Source of the DNA: Virgibacillus sp. MSJ-26
GTDB lineage: Bacteria; Bacillota; Bacilli; Bacillales; Amphibacillaceae
Assembly (NCBI RefSeq): GCF_018918075.1
Contig: NZ_JAHLPW010000005.1
Location: forward strand, 124,001 to 188,000
DNA length: 64,000 nt
Direction of reading: 5' to 3'
A program made the position numbers and the translations under genes. Shown piece after piece: positions 57,255-64,000 of this stretch (position 1 is the first letter of the stretch; each line of letters starts with the position of its first letter). The notes beneath the pieces are model-generated. The model had not been told where the DNA came from. It worked only from the letters and a program-made list of their open reading frames with translations, and ran no database searches.

Positions 57255-59588
57255 ATGATTTTTGCTGTTTTATTGCCCTTACTCTTCGCCTGTTTCATTC
57301 CTTTTCTAAGTAGATTTAAGGATAAAGTACATACAGGTATATTCACTTTTTTTATACCATTTATCATATTTATATATTTTATACGATTTATAGGAAACAG
57401 CTTTGAACCCATCCGTCATACTTACCGATGGATTCCTTCATTAAACATTAACTTTGATTTCTATTTGGATGGTCTTAGTCTGCTGTTTGTTTTGCTTATT
57501 AGTGGGATAGGAGCACTTGTCGTCCTTTATTCAATTTACTATTTAAGTAAGTCAGAAAGACTGGGTCATTTTTATGTGTTTTTATTGATGTTTATGGCAG
57601 CAATGCTTGGTGTTGTTTTATCTGATAATGTATTTGTCCTTTATACATTTTGGGAATTGACTTCGATTTCGTCTTTTTTACTTATCGGGTATTGGCACTT
57701 TAAAGAGCGTTCCCGTTATGGTGCTCAAAAGTCGTTACTTTTAACAGTTTTCGGCGGACTAAGCATGTTCGGTGGTCTTACTCTTCTCACCGTTATTACT
57801 GGAACGACAAGTATCCAAGCAATGATTTCTCAATCAGATGTTATTTTACAAAGCAATTATTTGCCGTTAATTTTAATCTTTATATTGCTCGGAGCTTTTA
57901 CAAAATCGGCTCAGTTTCCTTTTCATATTTGGTTACCTGATGCAATGGAAGCCCCCACACCTGTTAGTGCTTACTTACACTCTGCAACAATGGTTAAAGC
58001 AGGACTTTTTCTTGTGGCGCGTTTTTCACCAATATTTTCGAGTTATGAATGGTTCTTTATCATTGTTAGCCTAGTAGGTATCGTCACTTTATGTTGGGGT
58101 TCTTATATGGCGGTAAGACAAACAGATTTAAAAGCTATTCTTGCTTTCTCGACTATCAGTCAACTTGGTATGATTATGGCGATGCTAGGGTTTGGTACCA
58201 AAATTGCCGTTTTCGCTGCGGTATTCCATATCTTAAACCATGCTACATTTAAAGGTAGTTTGTTTATGGTTGCTGGTATTGTCGATCATGAGACTGGAAC
58301 TCGGGATATCCGTAAACTTGGTGGCTTATTAACGTTCATGCCAATGACTGCAACTTTAGCATTGTTTGGCACATTTTCTATGGCCGGTATTCCTTTACCA
58401 TTCTTAAATGGCTTTTATAGTAAAGAACTATTTTTCGAATCAACGTTAAATTTAAGTAATGCAACAAGCACTTTTGCTAATGGATTAGTAACTATCATTC
58501 CTTACTTAGCCGTTTTTGGAAGTATTTTCACTTTTGCCTATTCAATGTACTTTTTATTTGGTGTCTTTGCAGGACCTAAACAATTAGATCAATTACCGAA
58601 AAAACCGCATGAAGCACCACTTGGAATGCTAATTTCACCAATCGTTTTAGTGTTAGGTGTTATTCTTATCGGAATTATGCCAAACAGTGTCAATGGCTCA
58701 TTCTTGGCTCATGCAGCCCACTCTATTAATTCTCAGTTTCAATCACAGAGTGTTGCTTTTTGGCATGGTCTTTCAACGCCATTTATTATGTCCCTAATCG
58801 TTATAGGTGTAGGAACTTTAATATATGTAACTAGAGATAAATGGGCAAATATTTATCAACTTATACCCGGGACTCGAAGTGTAAATAATATCTATAACAA
58901 AGGTGTTTCTGGGATGGATACTTTCCCCCATAAACTAACCAACACTTATATGTCAGGTTCCTTAAAACATTATATGACATACATCATATTGGCCATCGTC
59001 ATTGGAACTTCTACAATTATGTTCTTAACCAATGGATTTAGTATAAATTTTTCGGATTTAGCAGATATAACGATAATAGAGATGGTGGTTGTTTTAGTCA
59101 TCTTGATAGGAGCCGTTGCTACTATATTTGCAAATAATAATTTAGCAATTATTTTAATTACCGGTATTGTCGGTTATGGTGTTTCAATTCTATTTGTGAT
59201 CTACCGTGCACCTGACTTGGCTCTTACACAATTAGTCATAGAGACGGTGTCAGTTGCCCTATTCTTACTGTGTTTTTATCATTTGCCTCAACTTAGAAAA
59301 CGGGATGAAAAGCTAGGCAGCAAGACGCTGAACGTCATTATTGCAATCAGTATTGGTTCTTTGATGACACTCATAGGTATCTCAGCACATAGTACCAATT
59401 GGTATGAATCCATCTCCGAATACTTTATTGAAAAGTCGCTTCCTGTTGGTGGCGGTAAAAACATTGTCAACGTCATACTGGTTGATATGAGAGGTCTCGA
59501 TACTTTATTCGAAATCACGGTGTTAGGAATTGCAGGTTTAGCTATCTTCAGCCTCATTAAATTAAGAAAAAATAAGGAGGCCGAATAA
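57255..59588 (+). CDS. mrpA: Mrp Na+/H+ antiporter subunit A
   Basis: A 777-residue antiporter subunit homologous to complex I NuoL, with about 20 transmembrane segments. The proton-channel glutamate lies in FWELTSISSFLLIGYW; KSAQFPFHIWLPDAMEAPTPVSAYLHSATMVKAG is split here as KSAQFPFHIWLP and DAMEAPTPVSAYLHSATM, both diagnostic. The C-terminal DUF4040/MbhE-like part (RAPDLALTQLVIETVSVALF, DMRGLDTLFEITVLG) is complete. ATG at 57255 is behind AAGGAGG with 11-nt spacing; an in-frame TTG at 57234 overlaps that site. First of six mrp genes. Confidence 0.95.
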   Translation: MIFAVLLPLLFACFIPFLSRFKDKVHTGIFTFFIPFIIFIYFIRFIGNSFEPIRHTYRWIPSLNINFDFYLDGLSLLFVLLISGIGALVVLYSIYYLSKSERLGHFYVFLLMFMAAMLGVVLSDNVFVLYTFWELTSISSFLLIGYWHFKERSRYGAQKSLLLTVFGGLSMFGGLTLLTVITGTTSIQAMISQSDVILQSNYLPLILIFILLGAFTKSAQFPFHIWLPDAMEAPTPVSAYLHSATMVKAGLFLVARFSPIFSSYEWFFIIVSLVGIVTLCWGSYMAVRQTDLKAILAFSTISQLGMIMAMLGFGTKIAVFAAVFHILNHATFKGSLFMVAGIVDHETGTRDIRKLGGLLTFMPMTATLALFGTFSMAGIPLPFLNGFYSKELFFESTLNLSNATSTFANGLVTIIPYLAVFGSIFTFAYSMYFLFGVFAGPKQLDQLPKKPHEAPLGMLISPIVLVLGVILIGIMPNSVNGSFLAHAAHSINSQFQSQSVAFWHGLSTPFIMSLIVIGVGTLIYVTRDKWANIYQLIPGTRSVNNIYNKGVSGMDTFPHKLTNTYMSGSLKHYMTYIILAIVIGTSTIMFLTNGFSINFSDLADITIIEMVVVLVILIGAVATIFANNNLAIILITGIVGYGVSILFVIYRAPDLALTQLVIETVSVALFLLCFYHLPQLRKRDEKLGSKTLNVIIAISIGSLMTLIGISAHSTNWYESISEYFIEKSLPVGGGKNIVNVILVDMRGLDTLFEITVLGIAGLAIFSLIKLRKNKEAE

Positions 59589-59589
59589 A

Positions 59590-59928
59590 TTGGAAATAAT
59601 TATTTTAATATTATCAGGAGCTTTAATTTCTATTGCTGTCTATAACTTATTGCAAAAGCAACTATTAAGAATCATTATTGGAACTGTATTAATCTCTCAC
59701 GGTGCCCATTTATTCATATTAACCATGGGTAAGTTAAAGCGCGGACAACCACCCGTTTTAAAAGAAACTGTTACAAGCTATACAGACCCATTGCCACAAG
59801 CTTTAATTCTAACTTCTATTGTGATTAGCTTTGGAATTACGAGTCTGCTTCTTGTTTTATCCTACCGCACCGCGAATGAGAACAAGACTGATAATATGGA
59901 TCAATTAAGGGGTAAGTCAAATGAGTAA
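59590..59928 (+). CDS. mrpC: Mrp Na+/H+ antiporter subunit C
   Basis: A 112-residue NuoK-like subunit with three transmembrane segments: LISIAVYNLLQKQLLRIIIGTVLI is typical (read as two parts around Q), then SHGAHLFILTMG and DPLPQALILTSIVISFGITS. Start TTG at 59590, two bases after the mrpA stop, behind AAGGAGG. It follows mrpA directly: there is no room for mrpB, which normally lies here. Its end overlaps mrpD by 8 bp. Confidence 0.94.
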   Translation: MEIIILILSGALISIAVYNLLQKQLLRIIIGTVLISHGAHLFILTMGKLKRGQPPVLKETVTSYTDPLPQALILTSIVISFGITSLLLVLSYRTANENKTDNMDQLRGKSNE

Positions 59929-61402
59929 CCTAGCTATTTTGCCAATTATATTACCACTATTTGCAGCAATAATTGTTGCCTTTACAAACAAAAAAGTACC
60001 TGTTTCTCGAACCTTAACTAAAAGTCTCTCTATCGTTAATCTAGGAGTCACTGCATTTATTTGTTGGTATGTTTTTGCTAACGGAACAATTGTTTTAGAA
60101 ACAGGTAGCTGGAAAGCGCCCTATGGTATCACGATTGTAGCGGACTCACTTTCAATCGTACTTGTATTGACAACAAATATTCTTGCTACAGCCTGTGCTT
60201 TTTATGCACCTCACTCACTTCCTTTATCAAAAGAAAAACATTACTTTTATGCTTTCTTTTTCTTTTTAATCGCTGGTGTTTCAGGGGCATTTTTGACAGG
60301 CGACTTATTCAACCTGTTTGTGTTTTATGAAGTACTTCTGATGGCTTCTTATGCATTAATTGTGTTAGGTGGAGAGAGAATCCAACTGAGAGAATCTATT
60401 AAATATGTGTTAATCAACCTGTTCTCTTCAATTTTGTTTGTAACAGCCGTCGCCTTTTTATACGGCGCTGTTGGTACAGTAAATATGGCACAAATTGCTG
60501 AACGAGTCCACGGGGTTGAACAACAAGGTATTTTGACGACTATTGCGATACTTCTATTCTTTGTTTTTGCTACAAAGGCAGCGTTATTCCCGCTATATTA
60601 TTGGTTGCCTAAATCTTATATCGTTCCAAATCCTGTTATTTCTGCCCTGTTTGGTGCATTATTAACTAAGGTTGGTGTGTATTCCATTATTCGTGTGTTT
60701 ACATTAATTTTCACTTATAACACGGATATCACTCATCAACTCTTCATATGGATGGCTGGCTTAACAATGATATTTGGTATCCTCGGTGCCCTGTCTACAA
60801 ATAATATAAAACTGATTATTGCTTATAACATTATACCTGCTATTGGTTTTATTATGATGGGTATTGGTGTATTTAATGAAGATGCATTAAGTGGATCAAT
60901 CTATTACCTAGTACATGATATGATTATCAAGACAGCTTTATTTTTACTCGTGGGTGCAATAGCGTATGTAGCAGGGACCTCTGATTTAAGGAAAATGAAT
61001 GGATTGATTAATCATTATCCATTGCTTGGTTGGTTACTATTTTTAGCAGCTTTTGTATTAGCAGGTATCCCTCCTTTTAGTGGATTTATTGGAAAGGTTC
61101 TTCTCTTAAAAGGAGCGTTAGCTGAAGGCGAGATTGGTATAGTCATCATCGGCTTGCTAACAAGTTTATTAATTCTTTACTCCGTTTTAAAAATATTTAT
61201 TCGAGGATTTTGGGGGGAAAAGCAAGAACTCAAACCGACAGAAAAGCGTTCACCAAAAGGATTTATTGGCCCCGTTGCTTTTCTATTAACACTATCTGTA
61301 TTACTAGGTTTAGGCGCAGAATTTATATATCCATCCATTGATTCTATTGCAACTTATTTACTTAACCCTGAAAATTATATTCATTCTGTTTTAAAGGAGT
61401 AG
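59921..61402 (+). CDS. mrpD: Mrp Na+/H+ antiporter subunit D
   Basis: A 493-residue NuoM/N-like antiporter subunit with about 14 transmembrane segments; same length as B. subtilis MrpD. The conserved glutamate lies in LFNLFVFYEVLLMASYALIV, and lysine-bearing helices include ATKAALFPLYYWLPKSY. ATG at 59921 lies inside mrpC, behind AGGGG, indicating coupling. It should form the second proton path of the complex. Confidence 0.96.
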   Translation: MSNLAILPIILPLFAAIIVAFTNKKVPVSRTLTKSLSIVNLGVTAFICWYVFANGTIVLETGSWKAPYGITIVADSLSIVLVLTTNILATACAFYAPHSLPLSKEKHYFYAFFFFLIAGVSGAFLTGDLFNLFVFYEVLLMASYALIVLGGERIQLRESIKYVLINLFSSILFVTAVAFLYGAVGTVNMAQIAERVHGVEQQGILTTIAILLFFVFATKAALFPLYYWLPKSYIVPNPVISALFGALLTKVGVYSIIRVFTLIFTYNTDITHQLFIWMAGLTMIFGILGALSTNNIKLIIAYNIIPAIGFIMMGIGVFNEDALSGSIYYLVHDMIIKTALFLLVGAIAYVAGTSDLRKMNGLINHYPLLGWLLFLAAFVLAGIPPFSGFIGKVLLLKGALAEGEIGIVIIGLLTSLLILYSVLKIFIRGFWGEKQELKPTEKRSPKGFIGPVAFLLTLSVLLGLGAEFIYPSIDSIATYLLNPENYIHSVLKE

Positions 61403-61408
61403 TGGACA

Positions 61409-61885
61409 ATGGCCTTCCAAATTGTTATTAATTTAATTATTGCCTTCATGTGGATGTTTTTGAGTGAAACCTATACGGGAACCAGTTTTTTCTTAGGCTT
61501 TGTATTAGGTCTTATCTTACTCCTTCTACTTGATCGCTTTGTTCCTGGCAGATTCTACTTACATCGTGTGATAAAAATTATACAATTGATTTTATTGTTT
61601 ATTCGAGAACTCATTACATCTACACTAGATATTGCAAAATTAGTTTATAAACCTAATCTAAATGTGGAACCTGGAATCTTTTCCTATCCTTTAGAAGTAA
61701 GCAGTGACTGGGAAATTACATTATTATCTAACTTAATTTCTCTAACACCTGGTACATTAACTGTTGCCGTATCACTTGATAATAAAGAAATTTTTATTCA
61801 TGCTATGCACATAGACGATACCGAGGATTCCATCCATTCTATAAAAAACACCTTTGAAAGAGCCATTATGGAGGTGACGAGATGA
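61409..61885 (+). CDS. mrpE: Mrp Na+/H+ antiporter subunit E
   Basis: A 158-residue subunit with N-terminal transmembrane helices and a C-terminal cytoplasmic domain (SDWEITLLSNLISLTPGTLT, then FIHAMHIDD). Same length as B. subtilis MrpE. It starts 6 bp after mrpD and overlaps mrpF by 4 bp (ATGA). Confidence 0.95.
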   Translation: MAFQIVINLIIAFMWMFLSETYTGTSFFLGFVLGLILLLLLDRFVPGRFYLHRVIKIIQLILLFIRELITSTLDIAKLVYKPNLNVEPGIFSYPLEVSSDWEITLLSNLISLTPGTLTVAVSLDNKEIFIHAMHIDDTEDSIHSIKNTFERAIMEVTR

Positions 61886-62193
61886 ACGACTTTCTGTTAT
61901 TAACCGAAAATCTACTGGATATTACCTTATTTATTTGTTTTATCGGTATCTCAGCCTCAATTATCTTACTTATGTATCGAATTATAAAAGGACCCTCTAA
62001 TGCTGATCGGGCTGTAGCACTAGATTCAATCGGCATTAACCTTATGGGAGTTGCTGCATTCATAGGAATCTTCTTGATTACATCCAAGCTAACCGATGTT
62101 GTCTTGTTGATAGGAATACTCTCCTTCTTAGGGACTGTGGCTATTGCGAAATACTTAGAAAAGGGTGTTATCATTGAACGAGATCTTGATTAA
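61882..62193 (+). CDS. mrpF: Mrp Na+/H+ antiporter subunit F
   Basis: A 103-residue, three-helix subunit. Diagnostic stretch: YRIIKGPSNADRAVALDSIGINL; the last helix runs into LGTVAIAKYLEKG. ATG at 61882 follows GGAGGTGACG, inside the end of mrpE. Confidence 0.94.
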   Translation: MNDFLLLTENLLDITLFICFIGISASIILLMYRIIKGPSNADRAVALDSIGINLMGVAAFIGIFLITSKLTDVVLLIGILSFLGTVAIAKYLEKGVIIERDLD

Positions 62194-62545
62194 CAGCATT
62201 TTAAACATATTAACTATCCTCTTCTTATTGATTGGCACTTTTTTTATATTTTCAGGTTCATTAGGAGTATTTCGATTTCCTGATGTCTATACTAGACTAC
62301 ATGCAGCTACGAAGGCATCAACACTAGGCATTGCAAGCATTTTAATTGGAACATTCATTTTCCTGTATGTTGCCCACGATGTTGTTAGTGGAAAGCTACT
62401 GCTAGCTATCTTCTTCATCTTATTAACCAACCCTGTCTCTGGGCATATGATTTCTAGAGCCGCTCACCATAGCGGTGCTAAATTAGTGTTGCGTCATAGA
62501 AAGGATGCTTATGAAGAGGCGTTAAACAAGGAAAAAACAGAGTGA
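62174..62545 (+). CDS. mrpG: Mrp Na+/H+ antiporter subunit G
   Basis: A 123-residue three-helix subunit: FSGSLGVFRFPDVYTRLHAATKASTLG is the family signature (here quoted in part as GVFRFPDVYTRLHAATK). I choose TTG at 62174 (LNEILINSILNIL) with AAGGGTG upstream; GTG at 62165 is the longer option. Overlaps the end of mrpF. Last gene before the operon terminator. Confidence 0.93.
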   Translation: MNEILINSILNILTILFLLIGTFFIFSGSLGVFRFPDVYTRLHAATKASTLGIASILIGTFIFLYVAHDVVSGKLLLAIFFILLTNPVSGHMISRAAHHSGAKLVLRHRKDAYEEALNKEKTE

Positions 62546-62572
62546 ACTATTAAAGAATCACTCTGTTTTTTT
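62533..62572 (+). terminator. Terminator of the mrp operon
   Basis: A 13-bp stem AAAAACAGAGTGA/TCACTCTGTTTTT with a 12-nt loop and a run of seven T. It starts within the last codons of mrpG. Confidence 0.9.
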
Positions 62573-62699
62573 GTTTCGTGTTATTTAAACAAGTCAAATA
62601 AAGTTTTAAGATATTTATGAAGGACAGACACTATGACCAAGTTATCAACATAGAAATGTTATATAGGCGCTTGCCTAAGTAATTAGGAGGTGTATGTGT

Positions 62700-63410
62700 T
62701 TGTCCGGTATTTTAAGTGCCCTTGCCCTACTTATCAAGGAAGCTGTATTTTTTGTTTCCTATGTCAAAAACCAAGCTTTCCCTCAACCTCTCTCTCCTGA
62801 AGATGAAGCCAAATATCTAAAAGAAATGGAAAACGGCAGTCATGAAGCAAGAAATAAACTCATTGAACATAATTTACGGCTTGTCGCACATATCGTTAAA
62901 AAGTTTGATAATACGGGTGAAGAAACAGAGGATTTAATTTCAATTGGAACAATCGGATTAATTAAAGGGGTTGAAAGCTTCTCTGCTGGTAAAGGTACAA
63001 AGTTGGCTACTTACGCCGCTCGATGTATCGAAAACGAAATATTAATGCATCTTAGAGCATTAAAAAAGGTAAGTAAAGATGTTTCCATGCATGATCCTAT
63101 TGGGCAGGATAAAGAAGGGAATGAGATTAGTCTAATTGATATACTTGAAGCAGAGAACGAAGATGTTATTGAATATATCCAACTCAATATGGAAATTGAA
63201 AAGTTAGAGAAATACTTTACAATTCTTGATCAACGTGAAAAGGAAGTTGTGGTCTATCGTTTCGGTTTAAATGGCTTCAAAGAGAAAACACAAAGAGAGA
63301 TTGCCAAAAAACTTGATATTTCCCGCAGTTACGTGTCACGAATCGAAAAACGGGCTTTAATGAAAGTCTTTCATGAATATTTTAGAAACGAAAGACAGAA
63401 ACAAGAATAA
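62700..63410 (+). CDS. sigK: RNA polymerase sporulation sigma factor SigK (uninterrupted)
   Basis: A 236-residue mother-cell late sigma factor made as pro-sigma-K. The hydrophobic prosequence ends at FVS before [11 protein letters not shown], the processing site used by SpoIVFB in B. subtilis. Region 2 is [33 protein letters not shown] (quoted in part: [26 protein letters not shown]); region 4 ends in [16 protein letters not shown]. The gene is in one piece, with no skin-like element. I start at TTG 62700, 8 nt after AGGAGG; the ATG at 62694 sits only 3 nt from that site. Confidence 0.95.
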   Translation: MSGILSALALLIKEAVFFVSYVKNQAFPQPLSPEDEAKYLKEMENGSHEARNKLIEHNLRLVAHIVKKFDNTGEETEDLISIGTIGLIKGVESFSAGKGTKLATYAARCIENEILMHLRALKKVSKDVSMHDPIGQDKEGNEISLIDILEAENEDVIEYIQLNMEIEKLEKYFTILDQREKEVVVYRFGLNGFKEKTQREIAKKLDISRSYVSRIEKRALMKVFHEYFRNERQKQE

Positions 63411-64000
63411 GCCTAAAAATCACCACACCATATCTGAAACCACTCTCCCTCCATACTTGCCTAAACCAAAAATGGTACCGTACAAAATATATGTGATACG
63501 CGGTAACGTTAGCATAATTCTTCCCTCTTAAAAAGATATGCGCTTATTCCATCGCTACGGAAAAAATACTCGTTTTCCATGGGGAACGCTTCAGCCTTCT
63601 TGCCCCGGCAAGGGGTATGCCGGCGTTGTCCGCAAAGAACGGTTTTTTGTCGGCCATCATTAACTTGACCATCGTTGCACTGTTCCTTTCCCATAGGACA
63701 TGAGGGACTTCAGCGCGTTACATCGCACGAAGAAAATTGGTTTTTATTTTCGAGGAGTCTCGCATTTTTTCCTTCGCTATAGATAGGTTTCGTTTGGAAT
63801 TCAAAGAGTAGACTTTTAGTTACATTTTTTGGATTAAATTTACACCATATCGTTCTTTCTGCGCTACTATATACTTTCTGATTTAAGGGTAATTACATTT
63901 TATAAAGTTAATGGTCTCACATTACCAGCAAGATTTATCTTTACTTTGAGCAAATATTATACTGATGTTTTTTAATACTACAGCTTATTATTGAAAATGA
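63411..64000. other. Gene-free end of the window downstream of sigK
   Basis: 590 bp with no acceptable gene and no clear sigK terminator. Positions about 63520-63790 are visibly GC-richer than the window and full of short palindromes; the last 200 bp return to AT-rich sequence. Confidence 0.65.
63520..63790. repeat. GC-richer palindromic element downstream of sigK, possible dispersed repeat
   Basis: Composition shifts sharply, to more than half G+C around 63570-63660. Small inverted repeats include CTTGCC-CC-GGCAAG, GGAAAA/TTTTCC, CCG-N7-CGG and CGAG-GAGT-CTCG. No ribosome-binding site or known domain supports the short frames in it. Identity unknown; repeat or structured RNA are both possible. 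Confidence 0.4.

Noticed and set aside
62642..62650. TTATCAACA DnaA-like box upstream of sigK
   Set aside because: A single box with one mismatch is expected by chance; no second box nearby.
63509..63694. 61-codon minus-strand frame in the GC-richer element
   Set aside because: No Shine-Dalgarno, no domain, and the region is dense in palindromes; more likely non-coding.

Overview
The window reads as a chromosomal segment of a low-G+C, endospore-forming member of the Bacillaceae. The sporulation and germination set (gpr, spoIIP, yqfC, yqfD, sda, an uninterrupted sigK), the competence operon comEA-comEB-comEC and the gene order all match the Bacillus subtilis yqf/yqe region. The AT-rich intergenic DNA and an Mrp-type Na+/H+ antiporter operon would suit a salt- or alkali-tolerant genus such as Oceanobacillus or Virgibacillus. 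That genus-level guess is inference. No rRNA, tRNA, CRISPR, prophage or transposase gene was found.

Layout. (1) 1-4.8 kb: a Na+/phosphate symporter-like protein, an NfeD-like protein and three small yqf genes (yqfZ, yqfX, yqfT). (2) 3.8-12 kb: nfo, cshB, yqfO, trmK, cccA and the dnaG-sigA operon, then a 737-bp gene-free gap rich in palindromes. (3) 12.5-31.5 kb: yqfL-ccpN, glyQS behind a T-box leader, recO-yqzL, era, dgkA-ybeY-pgpH-phoH-yqfD-yqfC, an unknown gene, floA-nfeD, yqeY-rpsU, deoC. (4) 30-38 kb: the CIRCE-controlled heat-shock operon hrcA-grpE-dnaK-dnaJ-prmA-rsmE-mtaB. (5) 38-47 kb: lepA, yqxA, spoIIP, an amino-acid:Na+ symporter, gpr, then rpsT and holA. (6) 47-56 kb: comEC/EB/EA and the yqeM-rsfS-yqeK-nadD-yhbY-aroE-yqeH-yqeG operon. 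(7) 56-64 kb: plus-strand sda behind a DnaA-box cluster, mrpACDEFG without mrpB, sigK, and a GC-richer non-coding element.

Almost every gene up to 56.1 kb lies on the minus strand; the last 7.5 kb is on the plus strand. Themes are information processing (primase, sigma factors, ribosome assembly GTPases, tRNA/rRNA modification, glycyl-tRNA synthetase), proteostasis, DNA uptake and sporulation. Several expected B. subtilis neighbours are absent at their usual places: hemW between hrcA and lepA, cdd between era and dgkA, yqxD/antR beside dnaG, comER beside comEA.

I found no clearly new multi-gene defence or metabolic system. The observations most worth checking are the mrp operon without mrpB, two inverted DnaA-box pairs upstream of sda, a probable ATT start for comEC, palindromic non-coding elements between dnaG and yqfL, a dispersed intergenic repeat, and the GC-richer element downstream of sigK.
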